Positions 50,881-60,234 of a DNA stretch of 64,000 nucleotides are shown in pieces. The stretch is from Lachnospiraceae bacterium. GTDB taxonomy: Bacteria > Bacillota > Clostridia > Lachnospirales > Lachnospiraceae. Under the pieces are notes generated by a model, which saw only the letters and a program-made list of their open reading frames with translations, ran no database searches and was not told the DNA's origin. The stretch spans positions 62,001-126,000 of the forward strand of contig CAAEWE010000081.1 of NCBI GenBank assembly GCA_900759665.1, given 5' to 3'. The first letter of the stretch is position 1, and every line of letters begins with the position of its first letter. Position numbers and translations under genes: made by a program.

Positions 50881-51261
50881 ATGAAGGGTAAAAAGATAGT
50901 GGGGTTTATTGTGATACTGATGGGAATGCTGATCGTTTCTGTGATGTTCCTGGCAGTCCTTTCTGCTGTGATGCTGAAGGGGCATATGAATTCCGGGTTT
51001 ATCAGCGGGGGAGTGATCGCAGCCTATGTGGTTTCCTCTCTGCTGGGAGGTTTTTGCATTGGTCAGATCAAAGGAAAACAGAAATTTCTTTGGGGAGCAT
51101 GGATGGGAGCTGGGTATTTTCTGCTCCTTTTACTGGCAGGAAATCTGATCTATCATCAGGGGATCCACATGAATTTTCAGACAGTCAGCAGTGGGATCAT
51201 CTGTGTGGTTGCCGGGATGATTGGTGGGATGCTTGCACCGGCGGAGCATGGAAAAGCGTAA
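50881..51261 (+). CDS. TIGR04086 family membrane protein
   Basis: 126 residues with four membrane segments (VGFIVILMGMLIVSVMFLAV; FISGGVIAAYVVSSLLGGFC; GAWMGAGYFLLLLLAGNLIY; VSSGIICVVAGMIGGMLAP). The glycine-rich pattern and size match TIGR04086/YrzE-like clostridial membrane proteins often found near yajC. Function is unknown. The ATG at 50881 follows AAAGGGAGAATAAG; an upstream start at 50830 has no site. Confidence 0.72.
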   Translation: MKGKKIVGFIVILMGMLIVSVMFLAVLSAVMLKGHMNSGFISGGVIAAYVVSSLLGGFCIGQIKGKQKFLWGAWMGAGYFLLLLLAGNLIYHQGIHMNFQTVSSGIICVVAGMIGGMLAPAEHGKA

Positions 51262-51415
51262 AAGTTATTAGATAGTTAATAGTTATTTAATACAAAAGTA
51301 AACATTGTGTGATGATATAAAAATTCTTTGTGTTATGATAATCCGTGTGCGAAAAAGAAGTGAAAAATGCTCGATACAATGCACAAGTGAATAAAGAAGA
51401 GAAGGTGAGTAGAAG

Positions 51416-52300
51416 ATGAGCAGGAGAAAAAAGGGGAAAGACAGAAGAGGACAGGGAGATTCCAGGTCTATATGGATCATGATGAGTGCAGCCGTGGTTC
51501 TTGGAATTGTGATCATTGCAATGGCAGTTCAGCTTGTGCGCCTGAACCGTCAGGGGGAACAGGATGAAAATCAGCTAAAGACAGAAGCTTCTGTGGATCA
51601 GGAGAAAAAAAATAAAAAGGCAGAGAAACCGTCTGAAACGAAGAAACCACAGGAAGAAAAGGTTTCGGTGGAGCATATCCGCAAAAATCTGGATCTGGAT
51701 AAACCGATGGTGGCACTGACTTTTGATGATGGTCCGTATGACCGTGTGACGAATCGTATTGTTAAGGCTTTGACAAAGAATGATTCCAGAGCCACCTTTT
51801 TTGTGGTAGGAAATCGTGTGGAACGGTATGCGGATACGATGAAAAATGCTTATCAAAAGGGAAATCAGATTGCGACCCATACTTTTGATCATGGGGATCT
51901 GAGTAAAATGAAAAAAAAGCAGATCCGCCGGGAATTAAAAAGGTCGTTTCGTGTCATGAAAAAGATAAACGGGGAGAACCCGACGATGCTTCGTCCACCT
52001 TATGGCAATGTCAATGATAAGATGCGACAGACCATTCAGATCCCGATGATCTACTGGAGCGTGGATACAGAGGATTGGTCGAGCAGAAACAGAGATAAAG
52101 TGTTAAGCCGCTGCAAGAACATCAAGGATGGCGATATTGTACTGATGCATGATCTGTATCCAAGTACGGCTGCAGCTGTGGAAAAACTGATACCGAAACT
52201 GCGTAGGAAGGGCTTCCAGCTTGTGACGGTAGAGGAGTTATTCTACTATAAGGGCATTGATGCCAAGGGCGGAAAGGTATATTTTAGTGCAAGGCAGTAG
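51416..52300 (+). CDS. Membrane-anchored polysaccharide deacetylase (CE4)
   Basis: 294 residues. A single N-terminal anchor (IWIMMSAAVVLGIVIIAMAV) is followed by a charged linker. The NodB domain shows VALTFDDGPYDRVTNRI (catalytic and metal Asp), ATHTFDHGDL (metal His pair), MLRPPYGNVND and YWSVDTEDW, all expected catalytic motifs. It should face outward and remove N-acetyl groups from peptidoglycan or another surface glycan, which often gives lysozyme resistance. GAAGGTGAG precedes the ATG. It is followed by the secDF promoter. Confidence 0.92.
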   Translation: MSRRKKGKDRRGQGDSRSIWIMMSAAVVLGIVIIAMAVQLVRLNRQGEQDENQLKTEASVDQEKKNKKAEKPSETKKPQEEKVSVEHIRKNLDLDKPMVALTFDDGPYDRVTNRIVKALTKNDSRATFFVVGNRVERYADTMKNAYQKGNQIATHTFDHGDLSKMKKKQIRRELKRSFRVMKKINGENPTMLRPPYGNVNDKMRQTIQIPMIYWSVDTEDWSSRNRDKVLSRCKNIKDGDIVLMHDLYPSTAAAVEKLIPKLRRKGFQLVTVEELFYYKGIDAKGGKVYFSARQ

Positions 52301-52360
52301 AATTTACGGCCGGCAGCGAAAGGATCAACACATAAAGATGAATGAAATATAAGTAATCGC

Positions 52361-52390
52361 TTGCCAATCTTTCATTGACTATGCTATAAT
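52361..52390 (+). promoter_or_regulatory. secDF promoter
   Basis: TTGCCA (52361-52366), an 18-base spacer and a perfect TATAAT (52385-52390), 87 bp before the start codon. Confidence 0.7.
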
Positions 52391-52477
52391 AATCTTTAAC
52401 GTGGTTTTTTATGCGTGTACGGAACGAAAGCATAAGAATATCTGCGAAAAAGAGTTATTTAAAGGAGATATGCAGCA

Positions 52478-54685
52478 ATGAAAAACAAAAGGAAAGGATT
52501 GCTCACTATAATCGTGATTATAGCAGCAATCGCATTTTGTGGTTACACGACTCTGGTTGGACTGGGAGCTGCCCACAAGGGAAGTGCCCAGAACATCAGG
52601 TTGGGACTGGATCTGGCCGGTGGTGTCAGTATCACGTATGAGGCTGTCAAGGATAATCCGACAGACACAGAGATGAAGGATACGATCCAGAAGATGCAGC
52701 AGCGTGCCGAGGTATACAGTACAGAGTCCTCTGTTGTACAGCAGGGAGATAAGCGTATTGAGGTAGATATCCCAGGTGTTGCTGACGCAGAGGAAGTATT
52801 AAAGAGTCTTGGTAAAGAGGGTTCTCTTGACTTCGTGGCAGAGGATGATGTTACCGTGAAGAAGGATGGTACCGTTACATATGACAAGAGTAAAGTCATC
52901 TGTTCCGGTTCTGAGGTAAAGAATGCCGAGGCAAATACCATTCAGGATGAGACGACAAAGAACAAAGAGAATGTCGTTGATATCACCTTCAACAAAAAGG
53001 GAACCAAGAAATTTGGAGCAGCGACTCAGGCAGCAGCTCCATCCAAGAAGAGAATTTATATTATTTATGATGGCAAGGAGCTTTCTTCTCCGGCAGTCCA
53101 GAGTGAGATACTCAATGGTAAGGCTCAGATTTCCGGAAGCTTTAAGACATTTGCTGACGCAGAGGAGCTGGCAGCAGGTATCCGTATCGGTGCACTTCCT
53201 CTGGAGCTGAAGGAAGCACAGTCTCAGGTGGTTGGAGCTCAGCTTGGTCTTGATGCAATTAAGACAAGTCTTTTGGCAGGTGCGATCGGATTTGGTCTGG
53301 TGGTATTGTTCATGGTAGTGTTCTACAGACTTCCGGGCTTGGCAGCATCTGTTGCACTGTTGTTCTATCTGGTGCTGATGCTTGTGGTATTAAACGGCTT
53401 AAATGTTACCCTGACACTTCCGGGTGTTGCCGGTATCATTTTGAATATTGGTATGGCGGTGGATGCCAATGTTATCATATTCACCCGTATCAAGGAGGAG
53501 CTTGCGAAGGGCAAGTCCGTACAGACGAGTATCAAGCTTGGTTTTGATAAGGCATTGTCTGCTATCGTGGATGGTAACGTAACCACATTGATCGCAGCAT
53601 TCGTGCTTTATCTGAAGGGATCCGGTACGATCAAGGGATTTGCAACCACATTGGCAATCGGTATTATTCTGTCTATGTTTACAGCTCTTGTTATCACAAA
53701 GCTTCTTCTTCAGGCAATGTATGTTCTTGGCATTGATGATGTGAAATACTTTGGTGTTGAGGGTGCGAGAAAGCGTATCCCGTTTGTTGCCAACAGAATG
53801 AAGTTCTTTGTACTTTCCGGTGTATTGATCCTGGCATGTATCGTTATGCTGGTTGTCAATAAGACTGGAAGAATCGGTCATATTTTAAATTATGGTCTTG
53901 ATTTCCTGGGCGGTACTACTTACAATGTTACCTTTGACAGTGGAGAAAAGATCGATGATGATCTGAAGAAGCAGGTAGAGAGTATCTTCAGCAAGACAAG
54001 TGGATCAAACGATGTTATTATTTCTGATGTGGCAGGAAGCAATACCCTGTCGGTTAAGACGGTAGAGCTTAACGATGATCAGAGAGCAGATCTGACCAAT
54101 CAGTTAGTAGATAAGTTTAAGGTGCAGGAAAAGAACATCCAGTACGACAGTATCAGTGCTGCAGTATCGGATGAGATGAAGACAAATGCGATCGTATCCG
54201 TGATCATTGCGTCTATCTGTATGTTGATCTATATCTGGTTCCGGTTCAAGGATGTCATCTTTGCCAGCAGTGCTGTATTGGCATTACTTCATGACTGTGC
54301 GATCGTGCTTTTGGTATATGCAGTTTCTAAGATTTCCGTAGGTAATACATTTATCGCATGTATGCTTACCATTGTTGGTTATTCCATCAATGCAACTATC
54401 GTAATCTTTGACCGTATCCGTGAGAATTTGAACGGACGTAAGGATTCTTCCGTTCTGGATCAGATCGTGGATGACAGTATCACACAGACGTTGACCAGAA
54501 GTATCAATACTTCCATCACCACGTTTATCATGGTATTTATGCTGGGTATTCTCGGTGTAGATTCTGTAAAGGATTTCGCGATCCCTCTGATGGCAGGTAT
54601 TATCTGTGGTGCATATTCTTCCGTATGTATTACCGGTACCCTGTGGTATACAATGAAAAGAAAACTTGGCAAGAAGAATGCATAA
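52478..54685 (+). CDS. secDF: Protein translocase SecDF fusion
   Basis: 735 residues joining SecD and SecF in one chain, as in many Bacillota. The SecD half has RLGLDLAGGVSITYEA after the first membrane span, a short periplasmic-type domain, and LPGVAGIILNIGMAVDANVIIFTRIKEEL in the membrane. The SecF half begins near LNYGLDFLGGTTYNV and ends with TIVGYSINATIVIFDRIREN and its last spans. It uses the proton gradient to help pull proteins through SecYEG. AAAGGAG lies before the start. YajC, its partner, is 2.7 kb upstream. Confidence 0.96.
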   Translation: MKNKRKGLLTIIVIIAAIAFCGYTTLVGLGAAHKGSAQNIRLGLDLAGGVSITYEAVKDNPTDTEMKDTIQKMQQRAEVYSTESSVVQQGDKRIEVDIPGVADAEEVLKSLGKEGSLDFVAEDDVTVKKDGTVTYDKSKVICSGSEVKNAEANTIQDETTKNKENVVDITFNKKGTKKFGAATQAAAPSKKRIYIIYDGKELSSPAVQSEILNGKAQISGSFKTFADAEELAAGIRIGALPLELKEAQSQVVGAQLGLDAIKTSLLAGAIGFGLVVLFMVVFYRLPGLAASVALLFYLVLMLVVLNGLNVTLTLPGVAGIILNIGMAVDANVIIFTRIKEELAKGKSVQTSIKLGFDKALSAIVDGNVTTLIAAFVLYLKGSGTIKGFATTLAIGIILSMFTALVITKLLLQAMYVLGIDDVKYFGVEGARKRIPFVANRMKFFVLSGVLILACIVMLVVNKTGRIGHILNYGLDFLGGTTYNVTFDSGEKIDDDLKKQVESIFSKTSGSNDVIISDVAGSNTLSVKTVELNDDQRADLTNQLVDKFKVQEKNIQYDSISAAVSDEMKTNAIVSVIIASICMLIYIWFRFKDVIFASSAVLALLHDCAIVLLVYAVSKISVGNTFIACMLTIVGYSINATIVIFDRIRENLNGRKDSSVLDQIVDDSITQTLTRSINTSITTFIMVFMLGILGVDSVKDFAIPLMAGIICGAYSSVCITGTLWYTMKRKLGKKNA

Positions 54686-54723
54686 GATTGTTTGACAGAT
54701 GTCAATGTATACTAGATAAAATT

Positions 54724-54757
54724 ATAAGGTGTCACGTAACAGTGGCACCTTATTTTT
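54724..54757 (+). terminator. Terminator after secDF
   Basis: AAGGTGTCAC with GTGGCACCTT (one G-T pair) around GTAACA, then ATTTTT. Confidence 0.85.
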
Positions 54758-54780
54758 ACAATAAGATAAAATACAGGAGC

Positions 54781-54815
54781 AGCCCGAAATTATGATTTCA
54801 CAGTAATTTCGGGCT
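54781..54815. terminator. Second hairpin between secDF and prmA
   Basis: AGCCCGAAATTA with TAATTTCGGGCT, a perfect 12-bp stem, followed on the + strand by GTTTATATA. It lies between convergent genes and may stop transcription from the prmA side, although no strong U-run follows on that strand. Confidence 0.6.
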
Positions 54816-54857
54816 GTTTATATATATAGGAAATGCTTATAATGCTTTTATGCTGAC

Positions 54858-55892
54858 TTAAGGTCTTGCTACAAAGGAAATCCACTCTCCCAGAGTATTT
54901 TCCTCGATGATCGTGAAATCATTATCTGTCAGTGCTTTGCGGACATCGTCCCCACGGCTGGTGAGGATGCCGGAGGAGATAAATACGCCGTCCGGTTTGA
55001 GGAATGGGCGGATCATACCTGCAAGAGGGATGATCACATCGGCGAGAATATTTGCGACCACAACATCAAAAGGCTCCGGACAGGCAGCTTTGATCGAGAT
55101 GCTGTCCTCCAGAATGTTGCCGTGGACGGCCTGAATGCGGTCACTTGCAATGTGATTCCGCTCTGCGTTTTCTAGAGTTCCGGCCACGGCAGAGGGATCG
55201 ATGTCCAGACAAAATGCATTTTTGGCACCGTAGAGAAGTGCTGCGATCGCGAGAATACCGCTGCCGCAGCCGGCATCCAGTATGGCTGTTCCGGTCGAGA
55301 TATATTTCCTCAGGGAAGTCATACAGAGCCGGGTGGTTTCATGGGTGCCGGTTCCAAATGCAGAACCTGGTTCGATCAGAAGGAGGGTATCCTTCGCAGT
55401 GGCGATTTCAGGCTGTGGCTCCCAGACAGGAGTGACGATCAGGTCATCCGATACCCGGAATGGATGAAAGCTGTCTTTCCATTTGTCCTTCCACTGGGAA
55501 TCGTCCTCGACAGAATATGAAATCTCCGGATCCGGAAATGGGACAAACTGCTGCATCTCTTTTATCTTCCCGCGCAGAGACTGGATCAGCTCCTCGGGAC
55601 TCGGCACATCCGGTGCCGGAGTGAAATCAGCATCCCGCAGGGAAGATCCGGTGCTGTAAAATTCCCGTTGGTCAGGAGCGTTTTCGCCTTCTGTGTAGAA
55701 GGTCAGGACAGATCTGCCGTCATCCGGTCCTAAATCTGCGGGAATATCTGTGTACATCTGCTTTTCTTCCTCCGGAGTCAGGGGTATATGATCGGAAATT
55801 TCAAAGCCCTGTATGCCAAGCTCATAAAGAAGTTCTCCGATTACCTCGGCAGCATCTGTCGTTGTGTATACTTTATACCGGATCCATTTCAT
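54858..55892 (-). CDS. prmA: Ribosomal protein L11 methyltransferase
   Basis: 344 residues. The N-terminal recognition domain begins MKWIRYKVYTTTDAAEVIGELL. The SAM domain shows LIEPGSAFGTGTHETTRLCM, AILDAGCGSGILAIAALLYG and DVVVANILADVIIPLA, with the NxLA/NILAD motif of PrmA. It trimethylates residues of L11 in the cytosol. ATGGAGGATTACT precedes the start. It is somewhat longer than E. coli PrmA because of an insertion of about 50 residues in the N-terminal domain, as in other clostridia. It is divergent from recJ. Confidence 0.95.
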   Translation of the reverse strand: MKWIRYKVYTTTDAAEVIGELLYELGIQGFEISDHIPLTPEEEKQMYTDIPADLGPDDGRSVLTFYTEGENAPDQREFYSTGSSLRDADFTPAPDVPSPEELIQSLRGKIKEMQQFVPFPDPEISYSVEDDSQWKDKWKDSFHPFRVSDDLIVTPVWEPQPEIATAKDTLLLIEPGSAFGTGTHETTRLCMTSLRKYISTGTAILDAGCGSGILAIAALLYGAKNAFCLDIDPSAVAGTLENAERNHIASDRIQAVHGNILEDSISIKAACPEPFDVVVANILADVIIPLAGMIRPFLKPDGVFISSGILTSRGDDVRKALTDNDFTIIEENTLGEWISFVARP

Positions 55893-56049
55893 AGTAATCC
55901 TCCATTTCTTTCTCCGCTCCAGGGCATCAACCCGATAGTATGAAAAATATTTTTATGCGGTTTCTTTTCTGCTGTGATGCGGAAGTTGTCTTTACAGTAA
56001 TAATCAATTGTGATAAATTCATTATAACAAAGAGAGGAACGTTAGACAA

Positions 56050-57789
56050 ATGAAACAATGGATGATCAAAAGAAATCCCGCAGATCTGAAGAAAATTGCG
56101 GAGAGATACCGGATTTCTGAAATATTTGCGGAAATACTGGTAAAAAGAGAGCTGTATGACTGGAATGCCATGGATGAATATCTGTATCCGTCCATGGATA
56201 AGCTTCATACGGTTCATGACATTTATGATATGGATACGGCTCTGGATATCATAAAGGAAAAGATAAAGATGCACCAAAGGATCCGGGTGATCGGGGATTA
56301 TGATGTGGATGGCGTCATGTCCACATCTATTCTGGTGCTGGGACTAGAAAGGCTCGGGGCAGATGTAAGCTGGTGCGTACCACACCGGCAGAGAGACGGT
56401 TACGGGCTGCGCGGTTATATGGTGGAACAGGCCTGTGATGATGGTGTGGATACTATCATTACCTGTGACAACGGGATTTCTGCCTGGGATGCGGTTGTTC
56501 GTGCCAGAGAGCTCGGAATGACCATGATCGTGACAGATCATCATGATGTTCCTCTGGATAATGAGACGGGGGAAGAGAGAATCCCTCCTGCCGACGCCGT
56601 GGTAGATCCCAAAAGGAAAGAGAGTACTTATCCCTGGCGGGAAATGTGCGGAGCAGGACTGGTGTACCGGTTGATCGCGGAGCTTTATAAGGGGAAAGGC
56701 GAAGAAGAGTTTTTAGAGGAGCTTTTGTCCATGGCAGCGATAGCGACGGTCTGTGATGTGGTGCCTCTTCAACAGGAAAACCGGACGATCGTCAGTTGTG
56801 GGCTGGAGTTTTTGCAGCATAGCACCAACAAGGGGCTGGCATCGCTGATCCGGCAGCTTGATCTGAAACGGGCGGTGGATTCCGGTTGTATTGGATTCCG
56901 GATCGGGCCGTGTATTAATGCTGCGGGCCGGCTGAGAGATGCATCTACAGGTGTAGAATTGATGCTTGCCAGGGATGAGGAACAGGCGGATAAGCTGGCG
57001 GGAGAACTGATCGCTCTGAATGAGAACAGGAAAGATATAACGGAAAGGTCTACACAACTGGCCCAAAAGCAGATTGAGGAGGAAGGATATCTGAAACAGA
57101 ATGTGCTGGTGGTCTTTGTGGAGCAGTGTCCAGAGAGTGTTGCGGGGATCGTGGCAGGCAGGATCAAGGAAAAATATTACCGGCCAACAATGATCCTCAC
57201 AAGATCGGGTGACCATCTGAAGGGATCCGGGCGTTCCATACCGGGATATCATATGCAGCAGGAGCTGAATGCCTGCAGCAGCCTTTTGACAGAATATGGA
57301 GGCCATGCCATGGCGGCAGGATTTTCTCTGGAGGAAAGAAACCTTGCTGCTTTGAGAGAAACCCTGAATCAAAGATGCACCTTGACGCAGAAGGATCTTG
57401 TGGAAAAGATAACGATCGACCGGGAGGTTGCCCTAGACCAGATCACGGAAGATCTCGTGCGGGAACTGAATCTTTTGCAGCCGGTGGGAGAAAAAAATAA
57501 GGGAGCTCTGTTTGCAAGAAGAGGGGTGGAAATACTGTCGGTGAAAATACGCGGAAAGGAAGGACAGGTGGGAAGTTTTACGGCTGTGGATCAAGGACGC
57601 CGCTATAATCTGGTGGATTTTCAGATTAATCAGTGCATGAAGCGGGAAATCTGTGCCAAATATTCGGAGGGAGTATGGGAGGATCTGGTGAATGGCCGTG
57701 CCAGCGGGTGTTTGATGGATATCATTTATATTCCGAGGATCAACGAAAGATATGGGGAACTGCAGTATACCATAGTTGACTGTAGATAG
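56050..57789 (+). CDS. recJ: Single-stranded-DNA-specific exonuclease RecJ
   Basis: 579 residues, close to the size of the E. coli enzyme. DHH-family motifs: IRVIGDYDVDGVMSTSIL, ITCDNGISAWDAV, MIVTDHHDVPL, the GAGLVYRLIAEL helix, and in the DHHA1 part GGHAMAAGFSLE. A C-terminal OB-like region ends the protein. It degrades single-stranded DNA 5' to 3' in recombination and mismatch repair. AGAGAGGAACG precedes the start. It is divergent from prmA. Confidence 0.94.
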   Translation: MKQWMIKRNPADLKKIAERYRISEIFAEILVKRELYDWNAMDEYLYPSMDKLHTVHDIYDMDTALDIIKEKIKMHQRIRVIGDYDVDGVMSTSILVLGLERLGADVSWCVPHRQRDGYGLRGYMVEQACDDGVDTIITCDNGISAWDAVVRARELGMTMIVTDHHDVPLDNETGEERIPPADAVVDPKRKESTYPWREMCGAGLVYRLIAELYKGKGEEEFLEELLSMAAIATVCDVVPLQQENRTIVSCGLEFLQHSTNKGLASLIRQLDLKRAVDSGCIGFRIGPCINAAGRLRDASTGVELMLARDEEQADKLAGELIALNENRKDITERSTQLAQKQIEEEGYLKQNVLVVFVEQCPESVAGIVAGRIKEKYYRPTMILTRSGDHLKGSGRSIPGYHMQQELNACSSLLTEYGGHAMAAGFSLEERNLAALRETLNQRCTLTQKDLVEKITIDREVALDQITEDLVRELNLLQPVGEKNKGALFARRGVEILSVKIRGKEGQVGSFTAVDQGRRYNLVDFQINQCMKREICAKYSEGVWEDLVNGRASGCLMDIIYIPRINERYGELQYTIVDCR

Positions 57790-57862
57790 AAACAATGATA
57801 TGATATTAAGAAATAGTTTGTGGTGTTTTTAGGTCAGAGTTTTTGCCGGAAAGGAGTTATTT

Positions 57863-58333
57863 ATGTCAGATATTTCATCGGTATCATCGTTGTCTGCACT
57901 GTCGAGAGATCTGTATTATCAGTATCTGATCGATCATAATTCCATGAGCACCATGTTTAATGCAATTTCCGGCAGCAGTGATGATTCCTCGGATTCTTCC
58001 GGTCTGATGAGTGCCATTGGTTCTAAAATGGGATATGGCGTATCTTCTACGGACAGTGTGCAGGGGCTGGAGTCTTTGTATGGATTATCCGGTGTTTCCG
58101 GTAGTGATGACAGTTTGTTGGGATTATCTCAGGGAATCTCAGGATTTGCCGGTATCTTACAGTCCTATCTCGATGCACAGACCTCAGAGGCTTCCAAAAT
58201 GGCGGATTCTATGTCATCTGTTCTGGAGGAGGCATCGCAGTCAGAGGATACCTCTAGTCTGACTTACCGGACGGTGCAGGAGATTTACCGGTATTTTCAG
58301 GAGCAGAGCCGGAGGCCTGTTTCATTAATGTAG
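57863..58333 (+). CDS. Serine-rich protein of unknown function
   Basis: 156 residues with GGAAAGGAG before the start. Serine and glycine dominate residues 30-100 (SGSSDDSSDSSG, GLSGVSGSDDSLLGLSQG). The last 40 residues, SQSEDTSSLTYRTVQEIYRYFQEQSRRP, look helical. There is no signal peptide, membrane span or Cys. I recognise no family. It is followed by a terminator and lies about 2 kb upstream of the rod-protein genes. Low-complexity composition of this kind is seen in flagellar or secreted accessory proteins, but nothing proves that here. The ribosome binding site and clean frame support coding. Confidence 0.6.
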   Translation: MSDISSVSSLSALSRDLYYQYLIDHNSMSTMFNAISGSSDDSSDSSGLMSAIGSKMGYGVSSTDSVQGLESLYGLSGVSGSDDSLLGLSQGISGFAGILQSYLDAQTSEASKMADSMSSVLEEASQSEDTSSLTYRTVQEIYRYFQEQSRRPVSLM

Positions 58334-58380
58334 AGTGTTAGCAGGATCACAGATAGATCCGGTGCAGATATGGACATATT

Positions 58381-58447
58381 AAAAAGCCGTTCCCGGCAGG
58401 ATATGCATCCGAATTTTTGGACAGATATCAGAGCGGGAAGGGCTTTT
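58381..58447. terminator. Long-loop bidirectional terminator
   Basis: AAAAGCCGTTCCCG with CGGGAAGGGCTTTT (one mismatch) at the ends of a 66-base element with an inner hairpin. Runs of A and T flank both sides, so it can end the serine-rich gene and the convergent membrane gene. Confidence 0.7.
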
Positions 58448-58448
58448 A

Positions 58449-58919
58449 CTATACTTTACGGAAGCTTTTCCGGATCGAAAAACGATAACAGAAGGATAAG
58501 ATGACCTGGGATACATAATCAAAGATCAGCAGGATCAGAGGAACCTTTCCGAGAGGAAGATCATACCAGTATTCGTCAGGCTGGATTCCCTGCCAGACGG
58601 CCAGCAGGATCAGCCCCAGGACAAAGCAGAAACGTTCTGTCTGATATTTGGTATAGCTGAAATGGTACTGCTTCATGATCTGTGGCATGGAAGACTGCTT
58701 TACCGCTGTTTCATTATCCTGGGGATGTGAGGTCTCCAGAATAAGGTTCAGGAACAGAGGAAATATCAGAAGTGCAGCAAGGGGATAGAGAGCCGCGGGA
58801 TAATGAATAAAATAAAGCGGAAAAAGCAGGATGCAGAGCATGTACCGGGAAACACGGAGGGCACAAAAGCGGCTGATAATGCGTTCCTCGTGGCGGAACC
58901 GGATGGTGGATGATCTCAT
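58449..58919 (-). CDS. Small multi-span membrane protein, unknown
   Basis: 156 residues. Hydrophobic segments lie near residues 24-45 (YMLCILLFPLYFIHYP), 46-62 (ALYPLAALLIFPLFL), 98-112 (FVLGLILLAVW) and 125-145 (VPLILLIFDYVSQVILSFC), linked by basic loops. The ends are basic (MRSSTIRFRHEE and RFSIRKSFRKV). An AGGAGGAATATC-like site precedes the start on the reverse strand. I recognise no family. It is a leftward single gene between a terminator and the mbl promoter region. Confidence 0.65.
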   Translation of the reverse strand: MRSSTIRFRHEERIISRFCALRVSRYMLCILLFPLYFIHYPAALYPLAALLIFPLFLNLILETSHPQDNETAVKQSSMPQIMKQYHFSYTKYQTERFCFVLGLILLAVWQGIQPDEYWYDLPLGKVPLILLIFDYVSQVILSFCYRFSIRKSFRKV

Positions 58920-59103
58920 GATATTCCTCCTGAAGTAGTTAAATGTGTTGCAGGGGTCAAAACAGACAGCAATCTATGTTTATATATAAATTGCGATCCG
59001 GGCTGCATTTGAATATGAGATAAGTGTAATATACAAATTGACGGGAATCAATAAATAATTATAACTTTTTTATGAAAAATTGGCAGAAAATAAAAATAGC
59101 CTT

Positions 59104-59131
59104 TGAATTATCTGAAAAATGGTATATAATA
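59104..59131 (+). promoter_or_regulatory. mbl promoter
   Basis: TTGAAT, a 16-base spacer and a perfect TATAAT (59126-59131) within TGGTATATAATAGCA, the same string as before fba. The 285-base stretch between the divergent genes shows nothing else clear. Confidence 0.6.
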
Positions 59132-59204
59132 GCATAGAATACGTTTATTTTTGTTACAAAACGGAAAAAATAGAGAAATAGGATGTAAGGAAAGGAGAAA
59201 ACAA

Positions 59205-60200
59205 ATGGTTGGTAGTGATATCGGAATTGATCTTGGTACAGCGAATGTACTTGTATATATAAAGGGAAAGGGTGTTGTTTTAAGGGAGCCGTCAGTAGTT
59301 GCGTTTGACCGTGACACCAATAAGATCAAAGCGATCGGAGAGGATGCCCGTCTGATGCTGGGACGTACTCCGGGCAATATTGTGGCAGTCAGACCGCTTC
59401 GTCAGGGAGTGATTTCTGATTATACCGTAACAGAGAAGATGCTCCGTTATTTCATTCAGAAGGCATGTGGAAAGACACGTTTCAGAAAGCCGCGTATCAG
59501 CGTCTGTGTACCGAGTGGTGTTACAGAGGTGGAAAAGAAGGCAGTGGAGGATGCTACTTATGAGGCAGGTGCCCGCGAGGTAGCGATCATCGAGGAGCCG
59601 ATCGCTGCAGCAATCGGTGCAGGAATCGATATTTCCAGACCGTGCGGCAATATGATCGTAGATATTGGCGGTGGTACTGCTGATATTGCTGTCATCTCGC
59701 TGGGAGGTACGGTTGTGAGCACATCTATTAAAGTTGCCGGAGATGATTTTGATGAGGCGATCGTCCGTTATATGCGTAAGACACATAATCTTCTGATCGG
59801 TGAGCGTACTGCTGAGGATATTAAGATCCAGATCGGATCTGCTTATAAGCGTCCGGAGGTTGTTTCTATGGATGTTCGTGGACGTAATCTTGTGACAGGA
59901 CTGCCAAAGACCATTACCGTTACTTCCGATGAGACAATGGATGCGTTGAAGGAGATCACATCTCAGATCGTAGAGGCGGTTCACAGTGTACTGGAGAAAA
60001 CCCCGCCGGAGCTGGCAGCAGATGTTTCTGACCGTGGTATTGTTCTGACCGGTGGCGGAAGTCTTCTTTATGGTTTAGAGGAGCTGATCGAGGAGAAAAC
60101 TGGCATCACAACTATGACTGCTGAGGATCCAATGACTGCAGTAGCCATTGGTACTGGTCAGTTTGTGGAGTTTTTAAGTGGAAGGCACGATGAGGCTTAA
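59205..60200 (+). CDS. mbl: Rod shape-determining protein of the MreB/Mbl family
   Basis: 331 residues from the ATG at 59205 behind AAAGGAGAAAACAA; the earlier start at 59151 lacks a site. Actin-fold signatures: DIGIDLGTANVLVYIKGKGV (phosphate 1), IVDIGGGTADIAVISLGG (phosphate 2), IIEEPIAAAIGAG (connect) and GIVLTGGGSLLYGLEELI (adenosine). It forms membrane-bound filaments that steer wall synthesis along the cell. I call it Mbl rather than MreB because two FlgG-like genes follow, as in the mbl-flhO-flhP order of Bacillus. MreC/MreD genes are absent. Its stop codon overlaps a sigma-28 type promoter. Confidence 0.9.
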   Translation: MVGSDIGIDLGTANVLVYIKGKGVVLREPSVVAFDRDTNKIKAIGEDARLMLGRTPGNIVAVRPLRQGVISDYTVTEKMLRYFIQKACGKTRFRKPRISVCVPSGVTEVEKKAVEDATYEAGAREVAIIEEPIAAAIGAGIDISRPCGNMIVDIGGGTADIAVISLGGTVVSTSIKVAGDDFDEAIVRYMRKTHNLLIGERTAEDIKIQIGSAYKRPEVVSMDVRGRNLVTGLPKTITVTSDETMDALKEITSQIVEAVHSVLEKTPPELAADVSDRGIVLTGGGSLLYGLEELIEEKTGITTMTAEDPMTAVAIGTGQFVEFLSGRHDEA

Positions 60201-60224
60201 GCAGATCCGGTGATTAGCCGATAT
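60198..60224 (+). promoter_or_regulatory. Sigma-28 (SigD/FliA) type promoter overlapping the mbl stop
   Basis: TAAG (60198-60201), exactly 15 bases and GCCGATAT (60217-60224), against the sigma-28 consensus TAAA-N15-GCCGATAA: 3 of 4 and 7 of 8 positions. It is placed just upstream of the flagellar rod genes, where a sigma-28 promoter makes biological sense. Confidence 0.7.
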
Positions 60225-60234
60225 ATATAAGAGA

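Noticed and set aside
59292..59984. 230-codon open frame on the - strand inside mbl
   Set aside because: Antisense to conserved actin-fold motifs; no start signal.
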